NCBI GenBank assembly: GCA_001914195.1
Contig: MKYF01000012.1
Span: forward strand, 1 to 47,842
Length of the DNA stretch: 47,842 bases
Direction: 5' to 3'
Origin: Streptococcus mitis
GTDB taxonomy: Bacteria > Bacillota > Bacilli > Lactobacillales > Streptococcaceae
Positions 33,489-42,967 of the stretch are shown piece after piece. The notes beneath the pieces were generated by a model. It was not told where the DNA came from. It worked only from the letters and a program-made list of their open reading frames with translations, and did no database searches. The translations under genes and the position numbers were made by a program. Numbering within the stretch: position 1 is the first letter of the stretch; each line of letters begins with the position of its first letter.

Positions 33489-34190
33489 ATGGCTTATATT
33501 GAAATGAAACACTGTTACAAGCGTTATCAGGTTGGGGACACGGAGATTGTGGCCAATCGTGATGTGAATTTTGAAATTGAAAAGGGTGAATTGGTGATTA
33601 TTCTAGGTGCATCTGGTGCAGGCAAGTCAACGGTTCTTAACCTTCTTGGGGGAATGGATACCAATGATGAGGGGGAAATCTGGATTGATGGTGCCAATAT
33701 TGCAGATTATAGTTCCCACCAGAGAACCAATTACCGCCGCAATGATGTAGGATTTGTTTTTCAGTTTTATAATCTAGTTTCCAATCTAACCGCTAAGGAA
33801 AATGTGGAACTGGCCTCTGAAATCGTGACAGATGCCTTGAATCCTGAACAGGTCTTGACAGATGTAGGTCTGGCTCATCGTCTTAATAATTTTCCAGCCC
33901 AGCTTTCTGGAGGGGAGCAACAGCGAGTCTCCATTGCACGCGCGGTAGCCAAAAATCCTAAAATTCTCCTTTGTGACGAACCGACAGGCGCCTTGGATTA
34001 TCAGACGGGCAAGCAAGTCTTGAAGATTCTCCAAGACATGTCTCGTCAAAAGGGAGCGACGGTAATCATCGTGACTCACAATGGAGCTTTGTCGCCCATT
34101 GCGGATCGCGTGATTCATATGCATGATGCCAGTGTCAAGGATGTGGTGATCAACCAGCATCCTCAGGATATCGATACATTGGAGTACTAG
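33489..34190 (+). CDS. ABC transporter ATP-binding protein (MacB/LolD type)
   Basis: This 233-residue ATPase powers the adjacent FtsX-like permease. It has Walker A GASGAGKST, a Q-loop in FVFQFYNL, the signature LSGGEQQRVSIARA, Walker B ILLCDEPTGALD and the H-loop VTHN. The MacB/LolD class acts by mechanotransmission on lipids, peptides or wall factors rather than by classic transport. ATG 33489 follows GAGAGAGG; an in-frame GTG at 33480 overlaps that site. The permease begins one base after the stop. Confidence 0.93.
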   Translation: MAYIEMKHCYKRYQVGDTEIVANRDVNFEIEKGELVIILGASGAGKSTVLNLLGGMDTNDEGEIWIDGANIADYSSHQRTNYRRNDVGFVFQFYNLVSNLTAKENVELASEIVTDALNPEQVLTDVGLAHRLNNFPAQLSGGEQQRVSIARAVAKNPKILLCDEPTGALDYQTGKQVLKILQDMSRQKGATVIIVTHNGALSPIADRVIHMHDASVKDVVINQHPQDIDTLEY

Positions 34191-34191
34191 C

Positions 34192-36900
34192 ATGATCAAG
34201 CGAAAAACCTATTGGAAGGACTTAATTCAGTCTTTCACAGGCTCCAAGGGGCGTTTCTTATCCATCTTGACTTTGATGATGTTGGGATCTCTAGCCCTTG
34301 TAGGCCTCAAAGTGACTAGCCCCAACATGGAGGCAACAGCTAATGCTTATTTAACAACTGCTCAAACCTTGGATTTGGCAGTCATGTCTAATTATGGTTT
34401 GGATCAAACAGATCAAGAAGAACTAGGACAGACGCAGGGCGCAGAGGTTGAGTTTGGCTATTTGACAGATGTGACTATGGAAAATGGGCAGGATGCCATT
34501 CGGCTGTATTCCAAACCAGAGCGAATTTCAACCTTTCAGCTAAGAGAGGGACGACTTCCTCAGTCCGACAAGGAAATAGCTTTGGCCACTCATTTGCAAG
34601 GTCAATACAGCGTGGGACAGGAGATTAGCTTTAAAGAAAAAGAAGGCAGTCATTCCTCTTTAAAAGACCATACCTATACTATTACTGGTTTTGTGGATTC
34701 AGCTGAAATCCTCTCCCAGCGAGATATGGGCTACGCAGCAAGTGGAAGTGGGACTCTGACCGCTTACGGGGTGATTTTATCTAGTCAGTTTGATCAGGAA
34801 GTCTACAATATAGCTCGTTTGAAATATCAAGATTTAGCAGGTTTAAATGCTTTCTCAGCAGCTTATGAAGAAAAATCCAAACAGCATCAGGAAGATCTAG
34901 AACAAGCTTTGTCAGATAATGGCAAGGCACGTCTGCAACTCTTGAAAAAAGAAGGGCAAGAGTCTCTCGATAAGGGGCAAGAGACCCTTAATAAGGCTGA
35001 GACTAATTTGCAGGAAGGCAAGCGTCGTTTAGCAACTGCTCAAGCTCGTATACAGGCTCAGGAAAGTCAACTAGCCTTGCTTCCTCAAGCACAGAGAGAG
35101 CAGGCTAGTGCTCAACTTACCCAAGCCAAGCAGGAATTGAGCAAGGAAGAGGACAAACTAAAGCAGGCTGAACAAAATTTAGCCCAAGAAAAGGAAGAAC
35201 TAGAAAAACATCAGCAAGTTTTGGATGATTTGGCTGAGCCAAGGTATCAGGTCTATAATCGTCAGACCATACCAGGTGGTCAGGGCTATCTCATGTATAG
35301 CAATGCTTCAGCTAGTATTCGGGCAGTGGGCAATATCTTTCCTGTAGTGCTTTATGCCGTAGCGGCTATGGTAACCTTCACAACTATGACTCGTTTTGTG
35401 GATGAAGAGCGAACACATGCAGGGATTTTTAAGGCCTTGGGCTATCGTAGCAAGGATATTATTGCCAAGTTTCTCCTTTACGGTCTAGTAGCTGGGACTG
35501 TCGGAACAGCTCTAGGTAGCATACTTGGCCATTATTTGCTAGCCGGTGTGATTTCAAGTGTCATTACAAAAGGTATGGTGGTGGGAGAAACCCAGATTCA
35601 GTTCTATTGGACCTATAGCTTACTGGCTCTTGTCTTGAGTTGGTTGGCGAGTGTGCTACCAGCCTACTTGGTAGCTCGTAGGGAACTTCATGATGAAGCA
35701 GCCCAGCTTTTACTGCCTAAACCACCTGTCAAAGGAGCTAAAATCTTACTGGAGCGCATCGTTTTTATCTGGCGTCGTCTCAGTTTTACCCATAAGGTAA
35801 CAGCTCGCAATATCTTTCGTTATAAGCAGCGGATGTTGATGACGATCTTTGGTGTGGCAGGTTCTGTAGCCCTGCTCTTTGCAGGTTTGGGAATCCAATC
35901 ATCTGTAGCAGGAGTTCCGTCTAGACAGTTTCAACAAATCCAACAGTATCAGATGATTGTCTCTGAAAATCCTAGTGCGACCAATCAGGACAAGGCAAAT
36001 CTAGAAGAAGTGTTGAAAGGGCAGGACATCCAAGCCTATCAGAAAATCTATTCAAAAACGCTAGACAAAGATTTCAAAGGTAAGGTTGGTCTTCAGACAA
36101 TTACCCTTATGATGACAGAGAAGGAGGATTTGACTCCCTTTATCCATCTGCAACATCATCAGCAAGAGCTGACATTAAAAGATGGCGTCGTTATTACAGC
36201 TAAACTCGCCCAGCTAGCAGGTGTCAAGGTTGGACAGAGTCTAGAAATTGAAGGTAAGGAACTAACGGTCGCTGCCATTGCTGAGAATTACGTTGGTCAC
36301 TTTATTTATATGAGTCAATCTAACTATGAGCAAATTTACGGACGGCTACCCCAAGCTAATACATATCTGGTCTCGTTAAGGGATATCAGTGCTACTAGTA
36401 TTGAAAGACAGGCAGGCTTGCTTATGAATCAATCTGCGGTGTCAAGCGTTGTCCAGAATGCTTCAGCCATTCGACTCTTTGACTCCGTCGCTAGCTCACT
36501 CAATCAGACCATGACCATATTGGTCATCGTATCGGTTCTATTGGCTATTGTTATCCTCTACAATTTGACCAATATCAACGTGGCTGAGAGAATCCGTGAA
36601 CTCTCCACTATCAAGGTTCTCGGCTTTCATAATAATGAAGTCACTCTCTACATTTATCGTGAGACGATTGTGCTGTCCCTTGTGGGAATCGTATTTGGTC
36701 TGGTATCTGGTTTTTATTTACACCAATTTTTGATTCAAATGATTTCTCCTGCGACTATTCTCTTTTATCCGCAGGTAGGCTGGGAAGTATATGTAATCCC
36801 AGTGGCAGCAGTAAGTATCATTTTGACCCTACTTGGTTTCTTTGTCAATCATCATCTGAGAAAGGTTGATATGCTTGAAGCCCTGAAATCTGTAGAGTAA
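34192..36900 (+). CDS. FtsX-like ABC transporter permease with extracytoplasmic coiled coil
   Basis: This 902-residue permease has an N-terminal transmembrane helix (about 20-42). A large outside domain follows with a charged coiled coil (about 230-345, rich in Gln, Glu, Lys and Leu heptads). Then come two FtsX blocks of three helices each: about 375-500 ending near LPAYLVARREL, and about 775-895 with NLTNINVAERIRELSTIKVLGF. The internal repeat of FtsX modules and the coiled coil resemble pneumococcal SP_1652-type proteins of unknown substrate. A helical hairpin of this kind can bridge to the cell wall. Antimicrobial-peptide handling and wall-hydrolase control are both possible. Confidence 0.85.
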   Translation: MIKRKTYWKDLIQSFTGSKGRFLSILTLMMLGSLALVGLKVTSPNMEATANAYLTTAQTLDLAVMSNYGLDQTDQEELGQTQGAEVEFGYLTDVTMENGQDAIRLYSKPERISTFQLREGRLPQSDKEIALATHLQGQYSVGQEISFKEKEGSHSSLKDHTYTITGFVDSAEILSQRDMGYAASGSGTLTAYGVILSSQFDQEVYNIARLKYQDLAGLNAFSAAYEEKSKQHQEDLEQALSDNGKARLQLLKKEGQESLDKGQETLNKAETNLQEGKRRLATAQARIQAQESQLALLPQAQREQASAQLTQAKQELSKEEDKLKQAEQNLAQEKEELEKHQQVLDDLAEPRYQVYNRQTIPGGQGYLMYSNASASIRAVGNIFPVVLYAVAAMVTFTTMTRFVDEERTHAGIFKALGYRSKDIIAKFLLYGLVAGTVGTALGSILGHYLLAGVISSVITKGMVVGETQIQFYWTYSLLALVLSWLASVLPAYLVARRELHDEAAQLLLPKPPVKGAKILLERIVFIWRRLSFTHKVTARNIFRYKQRMLMTIFGVAGSVALLFAGLGIQSSVAGVPSRQFQQIQQYQMIVSENPSATNQDKANLEEVLKGQDIQAYQKIYSKTLDKDFKGKVGLQTITLMMTEKEDLTPFIHLQHHQQELTLKDGVVITAKLAQLAGVKVGQSLEIEGKELTVAAIAENYVGHFIYMSQSNYEQIYGRLPQANTYLVSLRDISATSIERQAGLLMNQSAVSSVVQNASAIRLFDSVASSLNQTMTILVIVSVLLAIVILYNLTNINVAERIRELSTIKVLGFHNNEVTLYIYRETIVLSLVGIVFGLVSGFYLHQFLIQMISPATILFYPQVGWEVYVIPVAAVSIILTLLGFFVNHHLRKVDMLEALKSVE

Positions 36901-36942
36901 GGTAGTTGTTTTTATCTGATTGAATTTATATTTACTCGTAAA

Positions 36943-36994
36943 CAAAAATCCTCCGTTTCAAAGAGTAGGGAACTCTTTGTGACAGAGGATTTTT
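36943..36994. terminator. Convergent terminator between the permease gene and tpx
   Basis: AAAAATCCTC (36945-36954) pairs with GAGGATTTTTT (36984-36994). Inside it AAAGAGT and ACTCTTT form a second helix. It can serve both converging units. Confidence 0.75.
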
Positions 36995-36995
36995 T

Positions 36996-37487
36996 CTATA
37001 GGGCTTTAGCAGCTGCAATTGCGGCTTCGAAGTTTGGTTCAGAGTTGATATTGTCCACGTATTCAACGTAGCGAATCGTATTGTCAGTATCGAGGACAAA
37101 GACTGCGCGTGCCAATAAGTGCCACTCATTGATTAAGAGGGCATAATCACGTCCAAAGGATTGGTCGAAATAGTCTGAAAGCATGATGGCATTTTCAATA
37201 CCTTCAGCCCCACACCAACGTTTTTGGGCAAAAGGTAGATCCATTGAAACAGTCAAGACAACTGTATTATCCAGTCCAGCCAGTTCTTCATTAAAACGAC
37301 GGGTTTGAGTTGAGCAGATACCTGTATCGATAGAAGGCACGACACTCAAGACTTTTTTCTTACCATCAAAATCAGATAGAGATTTTTTAGAAAGATCTGT
37401 TGTAGTGAGTGAAAAATCAAGTGCCTTGTCGCCGACTTGTAGTTGTTTACCTGTAAAGCTCACAGGATTTCCGAGGAAAGTTACCAT
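36996..37487 (-). CDS. tpx: Thiol peroxidase Tpx (PsaD)
   Basis: Tpx is an atypical 2-Cys peroxiredoxin that reduces hydrogen peroxide using thioredoxin-like donors, important in peroxide-producing streptococci. The 163-residue protein has the peroxidatic cysteine in SIDTGICSTQTRRF (near residue 58) and a second cysteine in RWCGAEG (near 92). MVTFLGNP at 37487 follows GGAG and is the usual family start; a longer reading to 37580 passes through the promoter. The -35 TTGGAA and -10 TAAAAT (minus strand; plus positions 37537-37542 and 37513-37518) are 18 bp apart. Confidence 0.95.
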   Translation of the reverse strand: MVTFLGNPVSFTGKQLQVGDKALDFSLTTTDLSKKSLSDFDGKKKVLSVVPSIDTGICSTQTRRFNEELAGLDNTVVLTVSMDLPFAQKRWCGAEGIENAIMLSDYFDQSFGRDYALLINEWHLLARAVFVLDTDNTIRYVEYVDNINSEPNFEAAIAAAKAL

Positions 37488-37569
37488 AAGATACTCCAAT
37501 CTTTTTTCTTCCATTTTAGCTGAAACAGTCAGAATTTTCCAATGATTTGACTGGAAATGTGGGCATAGA

Positions 37570-37602
37570 AAAAACGTCAATTCGGAAAAGAATGACGTTT
37601 TT
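37570..37602 (-). terminator. Terminator after psaA
   Basis: On the minus strand AAAAACGTCATTC and GAATTGACGTTTTT form a hairpin with a T-run directly past the psaA stop. It separates psaBCA from tpx. Confidence 0.85.
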
Positions 37603-37609
37603 CAGAGGC

Positions 37610-38539
37610 TTATTTTGCCAATCCTTCAGCAATCTTGTCAAGGTTGTATTTCATCATGTTGTAGTAGCTGTCGCCTTCTTTACCTTGTTCTGCGATAGAG
37701 TCAGTAAAGATTTGTGCGTAGATTGGGATGTTTGTGTCTTGTGAAACAGTCTTCATTGGACGGTCATCCACACTTGATTCTACAAAGAGTGAAGGAGTTT
37801 TTGTTTGGCGAAGTTTTTCAACCAAGGTTTTGATTTGGTCAGGTGTTCCTTCTTCTTCAGTGTTGATTTCCCAGATGTAGGCACTTGGGACACCGTAGGC
37901 TTTAGAGAAGTATTTGAAGCATCCTTCGCTGGTTACGATAAGTTTTTTCTCAGCAGGGATGTTGTTAAATTTCTCCTTAGCTTCCTTGTCAAGTTTGTCT
38001 AGCTTATCAGTATATTCTTTGAGATTTTTTTCGTAGAATTCCTTGTTGCTAGGGTCTTTAGCGCTCAATTGTTTTGCGATATTTTTAGCAAAGATCATAC
38101 CGTTTTCAAGGTTAAGCCAAGCGTGTGGGTCTTCTTTGCCTTTTTCGTTTTGACCTTCAAGGTAGATAACATCAACGCCTTCGCTGACTGCAAAGTAGTC
38201 TTTGTTTTCAGTTTTCTTAGCATTTTCTACCAATTTTGTAAACCAAGCATTGCCACCAGTTTCAAGGTTGATACCGTTATAGAAAATCAAATCAGCTTGA
38301 GAAGTTTTCTTAACGTCTTCAGGAAGTGGTTCGTATTCGTGCGGGTCTTGGCCAACAGGAACGATACTGTGAAGATCAATCTTGTCACCAGCAATATTTT
38401 TAGTAATATCAGCGATGATTGAGTTTGTAGCAACAACTTTTAGTTTTTGACCAGAAGCTGCATCTTTTTTTCCACTAGTACATGCTACAAGAGCGATGAC
38501 GGAAAGAAAGAGAACGAGTAATGTACCTAATTTTTTCAT
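37610..38539 (-). CDS. psaA: Manganese ABC transporter substrate-binding lipoprotein PsaA
   Basis: PsaA binds Mn2+ at the cell surface and passes it to PsaBC. The 309-residue lipoprotein has a signal peptide with lipobox LVAC (cysteine at 20). The four metal ligands are recognisable: His67 (DPHEYEPLP), His139 (DPHAWLN), Glu205 (TSEGCFKYF) and Asp280 (QIFTDSIAE). Numbering starts at MKKLG (38539), behind GGAGGA; an upstream ATG at 38551 is less likely. It is third in psaBCA and ends in a strong terminator. Confidence 0.97.
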   Translation of the reverse strand: MKKLGTLLVLFLSVIALVACTSGKKDAASGQKLKVVATNSIIADITKNIAGDKIDLHSIVPVGQDPHEYEPLPEDVKKTSQADLIFYNGINLETGGNAWFTKLVENAKKTENKDYFAVSEGVDVIYLEGQNEKGKEDPHAWLNLENGMIFAKNIAKQLSAKDPSNKEFYEKNLKEYTDKLDKLDKEAKEKFNNIPAEKKLIVTSEGCFKYFSKAYGVPSAYIWEINTEEEGTPDQIKTLVEKLRQTKTPSLFVESSVDDRPMKTVSQDTNIPIYAQIFTDSIAEQGKEGDSYYNMMKYNLDKIAEGLAK

Positions 38540-38570
38540 TAGATCCTCCAATTTATTGGGGTTTTGCCCC

Positions 38571-39419
38571 TTATTTTAACAAATGTTTATTTTTCAGTTT
38601 CAAATATCGTTGTTTTGGAGCGATAAAGAAGCTAATGAGAAAGAAACTAGCAGCTGTGAGCACGATACTAGAACCTGCCGCAACGTTAAAGCTATAGCCG
38701 ATAAAGAGCCCCAAAACTGAAGCTATCGCTCCAAAGGTTGAGGAAAGGAAAATCATGCTTTTCAGGCTATTAGCATACAGATAAGCAGTTGCAGCTGGGG
38801 TAATCAGCATGGCTACAATCAGGATAGTTCCGACACTTTGCATGGCTGTCACAGACACGAGAGTCAGGAGTACCATGAGAAGGTAGTGATAGAAATTGAC
38901 AGGCATTCCCATGGCTTTGGCCAAGAGTTCATCAAAGGAAGTTATCAAGAGTTGCTTGAAGAAAATCCAGATTAACAAGAGAATGACTGCACCAACACCC
39001 ATAGTAATAAACATATCCGTATCTTGGACGGCCAGGATATTACCAAAAAGAATATGGAAAAGGTCAGTTGAACTTTTAGCGACACTAATCAAGATGATAC
39101 CGAGGGCTAAGAAAGAAGAAAAGGTAATGCCGATGGCGGTATCGCTTTTGATAATCGAGTTCCCCTTGATGTAGGTAATGATGATGGCAGCTAGCAATCC
39201 AAAGACAATGGCTCCGATAAAGAAGTCAACGCCCAAGATGAAGGAGAGGGCTACACCTGGCAAGACAGCATGTGAAATGGCATCTCCCATGAGTGACATC
39301 CCGCGTAGAATGATGAAACATCCTACAGCTCCAGCTACGACCCCGACGACAATGGCTGTTATCAAGGCATTTTGTAAGAAATGGAATTTTTGCAATCCAT
39401 CGATAAATTCTGCAATCAT
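38571..39419 (-). CDS. psaC: Manganese ABC transporter permease PsaC
   Basis: PsaC is the membrane channel of the manganese importer. The 282-residue protein of the metal-ABC-3 family has eight to nine hydrophobic helices. It contains the conserved loop GCFIILRGMSLMGDAISHAVLPGVALSF that contacts PsaB. Its start overlaps the psaB stop by four bases, and psaA follows after 31 bp. Confidence 0.95.
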   Translation of the reverse strand: MIAEFIDGLQKFHFLQNALITAIVVGVVAGAVGCFIILRGMSLMGDAISHAVLPGVALSFILGVDFFIGAIVFGLLAAIIITYIKGNSIIKSDTAIGITFSSFLALGIILISVAKSSTDLFHILFGNILAVQDTDMFITMGVGAVILLLIWIFFKQLLITSFDELLAKAMGMPVNFYHYLLMVLLTLVSVTAMQSVGTILIVAMLITPAATAYLYANSLKSMIFLSSTFGAIASVLGLFIGYSFNVAAGSSIVLTAASFFLISFFIAPKQRYLKLKNKHLLK

Positions 39420-40138
39420 AGGTCACCTCCATTGAAAAAGAGTCGATTACCGTAAGCGTCTTTGAGATTGGCTTCGGTAAAGGTTTCTTTGGTTGGACCA
39501 AAGGCAATCACTTCTCGATTGACAAGCAAGACTTGATCGAAGTAGTGGGCAACCTTGCTGAGGTCGTGGTGGACGATGAGAACCGTCTTCCCAGCTTTTT
39601 TCAAATCTCTCAGCGTATTCATGATGATTTCCTCACTGACAGAGTCAATCCCAACAAAGGGTTCATCCAAGAGGATATAGTCGGCTTCCTGAACCAAACA
39701 TCTGGCAATCAAGACCCGCTGGAATTGACCTCCAGACAGTTGACTGATTTGACGTTCAGCGTAGTCAGCTAGACCGACAATTTCAAGGGCCTCTTGCACT
39801 TTCTTCCAATGTTTAGCATTTAAACTTCGAAAGAGAGGGATAGAGGGAAAGAGTCCTAACGAGACACATTCCTTGACCTTGATGGGAAAGTTGTAGTCGA
39901 TATTGATTTTTTGTTCGACATAGGCGATTCGATGTAAGGATTTTTTAACTTCCTTGTCATCGAGAAATGCCTGACCTTGATGTGGGATAATTCCCAGCAT
40001 CCCTTTTAATAATGTTGATTTCCCAGCACCGTTTGGACCAATGATACCGGTAATTGTTGGTCCGTGGAGCACTAGTGAAATATCCTTAAGTGCCAACGTT
40101 TCTTTGTAGGAGACACTGAGGTTTTCGATACGTATCAT
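39416..40138 (-). CDS. psaB: Manganese ABC transporter ATP-binding protein PsaB
   Basis: PsaB is the ATPase of the Mn2+ importer. The 240-residue protein shows Walker A GPNGAGKST, a Q-loop in AYVEQK, the signature LSGGQFQRVLIARC, Walker B YILLDEPFVGID and the H-loop VHHDLSK. I start at MIRIENL (40138); an upstream ATG at 40171 lies in the leader between the -10 and the ribosome-binding site (AGGAGG). First gene of psaBCA. Confidence 0.96.
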   Translation of the reverse strand: MIRIENLSVSYKETLALKDISLVLHGPTITGIIGPNGAGKSTLLKGMLGIIPHQGQAFLDDKEVKKSLHRIAYVEQKINIDYNFPIKVKECVSLGLFPSIPLFRSLNAKHWKKVQEALEIVGLADYAERQISQLSGGQFQRVLIARCLVQEADYILLDEPFVGIDSVSEEIIMNTLRDLKKAGKTVLIVHHDLSKVAHYFDQVLLVNREVIAFGPTKETFTEANLKDAYGNRLFFNGGDL

Positions 40139-40162
40139 AAGCTTGTATTCCTCCTGCCTCTT

Positions 40163-40198
40163 AATATACATTAAAAAAAAAATTAAGTCAAGTTAATT
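40163..40198 (-). promoter_or_regulatory. psaBCA promoter with PsaR-like operator
   Basis: Minus strand: -35 TTGACT (40186-40191) and -10 TATATT (40163-40168) are 17 bp apart. AATTAACTTGACTTAATT (40181-40198) is an imperfect palindrome covering the -35 and matches the PsaR/MntR-type box I recall for psa operons. Manganese-bound repressor would block RNA polymerase directly. Confidence 0.8.
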
Positions 40199-40315
40199 TT
40201 TAAAAAAATTAAAATAATAACTGAAAAATGATGGAAAGAGAAAGTTCATTTTTAATTGCATTCCCAGTTAATTTTTGTTAAGCTAAAAACAAGTACAAAT
40301 GAAAGCGAGAACACA

Positions 40316-42208
40316 ATGACACGTTATCAAGATGATTTTTATGATGCAATCAATGGAGAATGGCAACAGACAGCTGAAATTCCAGCAGATAAGTCTCAAA
40401 CGGGAGGTTTTGTTGATTTAGACCAGGAAATTGAAGACCTGATGTTGGCGACAACAGACAAGTGGTTGGCAGGTGAAGAGGTGCCTGAGGATCCTATCTT
40501 GGCAAACTTTGTCAAATACCACCGCCTAGTTCGTGATTTTGATAAGAGAGAAGCTGACGGTATCACACCTGTCTTACCACTCCTTAAAGAATTCCAAGAA
40601 TTGGAGACTTTTGCGGATTTTACAGCTAAACTAGCAGATTTTGAGCTTGCAGGAAAACCGAACTTCCTTCCTTTTGGTGTATCGCCAGACTTTATGGATG
40701 CCAGAATCAACGTTTTATGGGCTAGCGCTCCAAGCACGATCCTTCCAGATACGACCTACTATGCTGAAGACCATCCTCAGCGTGAAGAGCTTTTGACTCT
40801 TTGGAAAGAAAGCAGCGTAAATCTTCTCAAGGCTTATGATTTCTCTGATGAAGAAATTGAAGACTTGCTAGAGAAAAGATTAGAATTGGATCGCCGAGTT
40901 GCAGCAGTGGTGCTCTCTAATGAAGAAAGTTCAGAGTATGCTAAACTCTACCATCCATATATTTATGAAGATTTCAAAAAATTCGCGCCTGCCCTACCTT
41001 TGGATGACTTTTTCCAAGCCGTTCTTGGACAAGTACCAGACAAGGTTATCGTAGACGAGGAACGTTTCTGGCAAGCAGCAGATCAATTCTATAGTGAAGA
41101 GGCATGGCCTCTCCTCAAGGCAACCTTAATTTTAAGTGTTGTGAATCTCTCAACCAGCTATTTAACAGAAGAAATCCGTGTCTTGTCAGGTGCCTATAGC
41201 CGTGCGCTTTCAGGAGTTCCAGAAGCTAAAGACAAGGTCAAGGCAGCTTATCAACTAGCACAAGGTCCTTTCAAACAAGCCTTAGGTCTTTGGTATGCCC
41301 ATGAAAAATTCTCTCCAGAAGCTAAGGCAGACGTAGAGAAAAAAGTAGCAACTATGATTGATGTCTATAAGGAACGCTTGGCTAAAAATGACTGGTTGAC
41401 TCCTGAAACTCGTGACAAGGCCATCGTCAAACTCAATGTCATCAAGCCTTATATCGGTTACCCAGAAGAATTGCCAGAACGCTACAAGGACAAGGTAGTG
41501 GATGAAAATGCTAGTCTTTTTGACAATGCTCTAGCCTTTGCTCGTGTGGAAATCAAACACAGTTGGAGCAAGTGGAACCAACCTGTTGACTACAAGGAAT
41601 GGGGCATGCCTGCTCATATGGTCAATGCTTACTACAATCCACAGAAGAACCTGATTGTCTTCCCAGCGGCTATTTTACAGGCACCTTTCTATGACTTGCA
41701 TCAGTCATCTTCTGCTAATTACGGTGGGATTGGGGCAGTTATTGCCCATGAAATTTCTCACGCCTTTGATACCAATGGAGCGTCCTTTGATGAAAATGGT
41801 AGCCTCAAGGATTGGTGGACAGAGAGCGACTATGCTGCCTTCAAGGAGAAAACACAAAAAGTTATTGACCAGTTTGATGGACAGGATTCTTATGGAGCAA
41901 CCATCAACGGTAAATTGACTGTATCAGAAAATGTGGCTGACTTGGGAGGAATCGCAGCAGCGCTTGAAGCAGCTAAGAGAGAACCAGACTTCTCAGCAGA
42001 AGAGTTCTTCTACAACTTCGGTCGCATCTGGCGCATGAAAGGTCGTCCAGAATTTATGAAACTTTTGGCTAGCGTTGATGTGCACGCACCAGCTAAACTT
42101 CGTGTCAATGTGCAAGTACCAAACTTTGATGATTTCTTTACAACCTATGATGTCAAAGAAGGCGACGGTATGTGGCGTTCACCAGAAGAGCGCGTGATTA
42201 TTTGGTAA
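40316..42208 (+). CDS. pepO: Endopeptidase PepO (M13 family)
   Basis: PepO is a zinc metallo-endopeptidase of the neprilysin family that cleaves oligopeptides; in pneumococcus it is also found at the surface binding host proteins although it lacks a signal peptide. The 630-residue protein has the zinc motif HEISH (478-482), the third ligand in ENVADLGG (about 534-541) and the substrate-binding NAYYNP. I start at MTRYQDD (40316), because the 20 extra residues from an ATG at 40256 overlap the promoter region. A strong terminator follows. It is divergent from psaBCA across 177 bp. Confidence 0.95.
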   Translation: MTRYQDDFYDAINGEWQQTAEIPADKSQTGGFVDLDQEIEDLMLATTDKWLAGEEVPEDPILANFVKYHRLVRDFDKREADGITPVLPLLKEFQELETFADFTAKLADFELAGKPNFLPFGVSPDFMDARINVLWASAPSTILPDTTYYAEDHPQREELLTLWKESSVNLLKAYDFSDEEIEDLLEKRLELDRRVAAVVLSNEESSEYAKLYHPYIYEDFKKFAPALPLDDFFQAVLGQVPDKVIVDEERFWQAADQFYSEEAWPLLKATLILSVVNLSTSYLTEEIRVLSGAYSRALSGVPEAKDKVKAAYQLAQGPFKQALGLWYAHEKFSPEAKADVEKKVATMIDVYKERLAKNDWLTPETRDKAIVKLNVIKPYIGYPEELPERYKDKVVDENASLFDNALAFARVEIKHSWSKWNQPVDYKEWGMPAHMVNAYYNPQKNLIVFPAAILQAPFYDLHQSSSANYGGIGAVIAHEISHAFDTNGASFDENGSLKDWWTESDYAAFKEKTQKVIDQFDGQDSYGATINGKLTVSENVADLGGIAAALEAAKREPDFSAEEFFYNFGRIWRMKGRPEFMKLLASVDVHAPAKLRVNVQVPNFDDFFTTYDVKEGDGMWRSPEERVIIW

Positions 42209-42231
42209 TGCAAAAAGGTAAGTAATTAGAA

Positions 42232-42274
42232 AAAGGCATCCAATCAGGTCTGAAAACTTGATTGGATGCCTTTT
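42232..42274 (+). terminator. Terminator after pepO
   Basis: AAAGGCATCCAATCA (42232-42246) pairs perfectly with TGATTGGATGCCTTT (42259-42273). It may also end the convergent hydrolase gene. Confidence 0.9.
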
Positions 42275-42337
42275 ATAATGGAAAGACTTGCTGGATAGTT
42301 TACTTAAATTGCGATAGTCATTATCATCAAAATCTTG

Positions 42338-42967
42338 CTAGAAAAAAGGATTAAAAGTTTTTTCGTGAGCGATAGTAGTAGCTGGACCATGTCCTGGATA
42401 GACATCATAGTTTGGTAGAGTGAAAAGTTGAGTCTGGATACTGTGAAGTAGTTGCTCCATGCTACCAGTCGGAAGGTCGGTCCGTCCGATTGTTTCACGG
42501 AACAAAGCATCTCCTGTCAAGACTAGGTGAGCATCAGGAAAGACGATAGAAACACCACCGATAGAATGTCCTGGTGTTGGTAAGACAGTGAAACGAAATT
42601 CCTCTAGTTGGTATTCTTCGTGAAAGATAAAAGTGTGTTCAGCAGGTTTTGCGACCACATCTGCCATATCATCGTGGCGAGGAAGCCCAGAGAGATTATC
42701 GACAGGAGTATAGAGCCAGCTGGCTTCACTCTCAGCGATATAGACAGGAGGATTTCCAAAAGTCTCGCGAACCAAGTCCAGACTCATGATATGGTCATAA
42801 TGGGCATGGGTCAAGAGAATAGCACAGATTGGTTTGTTAATGTTCTCTATTGTCTGACGAATGGTTTCCCAATGGCTCCCGGGATCGACAACGATGAGGT
42901 GCTTTTCGCCTTCTAGGTAATAGGTGTTTTCATAGGCAACAGGATTCACAGTTTTATGGATTTTCAT
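42338..42967 (-). CDS. Metallo-beta-lactamase-fold hydrolase (glyoxalase II-like)
   Basis: This 209-residue hydrolase has the full metal set of the fold: LLTHAHYDH, the histidine of PTPGHSIGG, the aspartate of LTGDALF and the last histidine in VYPGHGPAT. The GDALFRETIGRTDLP segment is typical of YcbL/glyoxalase II-like proteins that cleave thioesters such as S-lactoylglutathione or related substrates. Streptococcal substrates are unproven. TTGGAG lies before the start, and an extended -10 TGCTATACT is found on the minus strand (plus 43001-43009). Confidence 0.88.
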   Translation of the reverse strand: MKIHKTVNPVAYENTYYLEGEKHLIVVDPGSHWETIRQTIENINKPICAILLTHAHYDHIMSLDLVRETFGNPPVYIAESEASWLYTPVDNLSGLPRHDDMADVVAKPAEHTFIFHEEYQLEEFRFTVLPTPGHSIGGVSIVFPDAHLVLTGDALFRETIGRTDLPTGSMEQLLHSIQTQLFTLPNYDVYPGHGPATTIAHEKTFNPFF

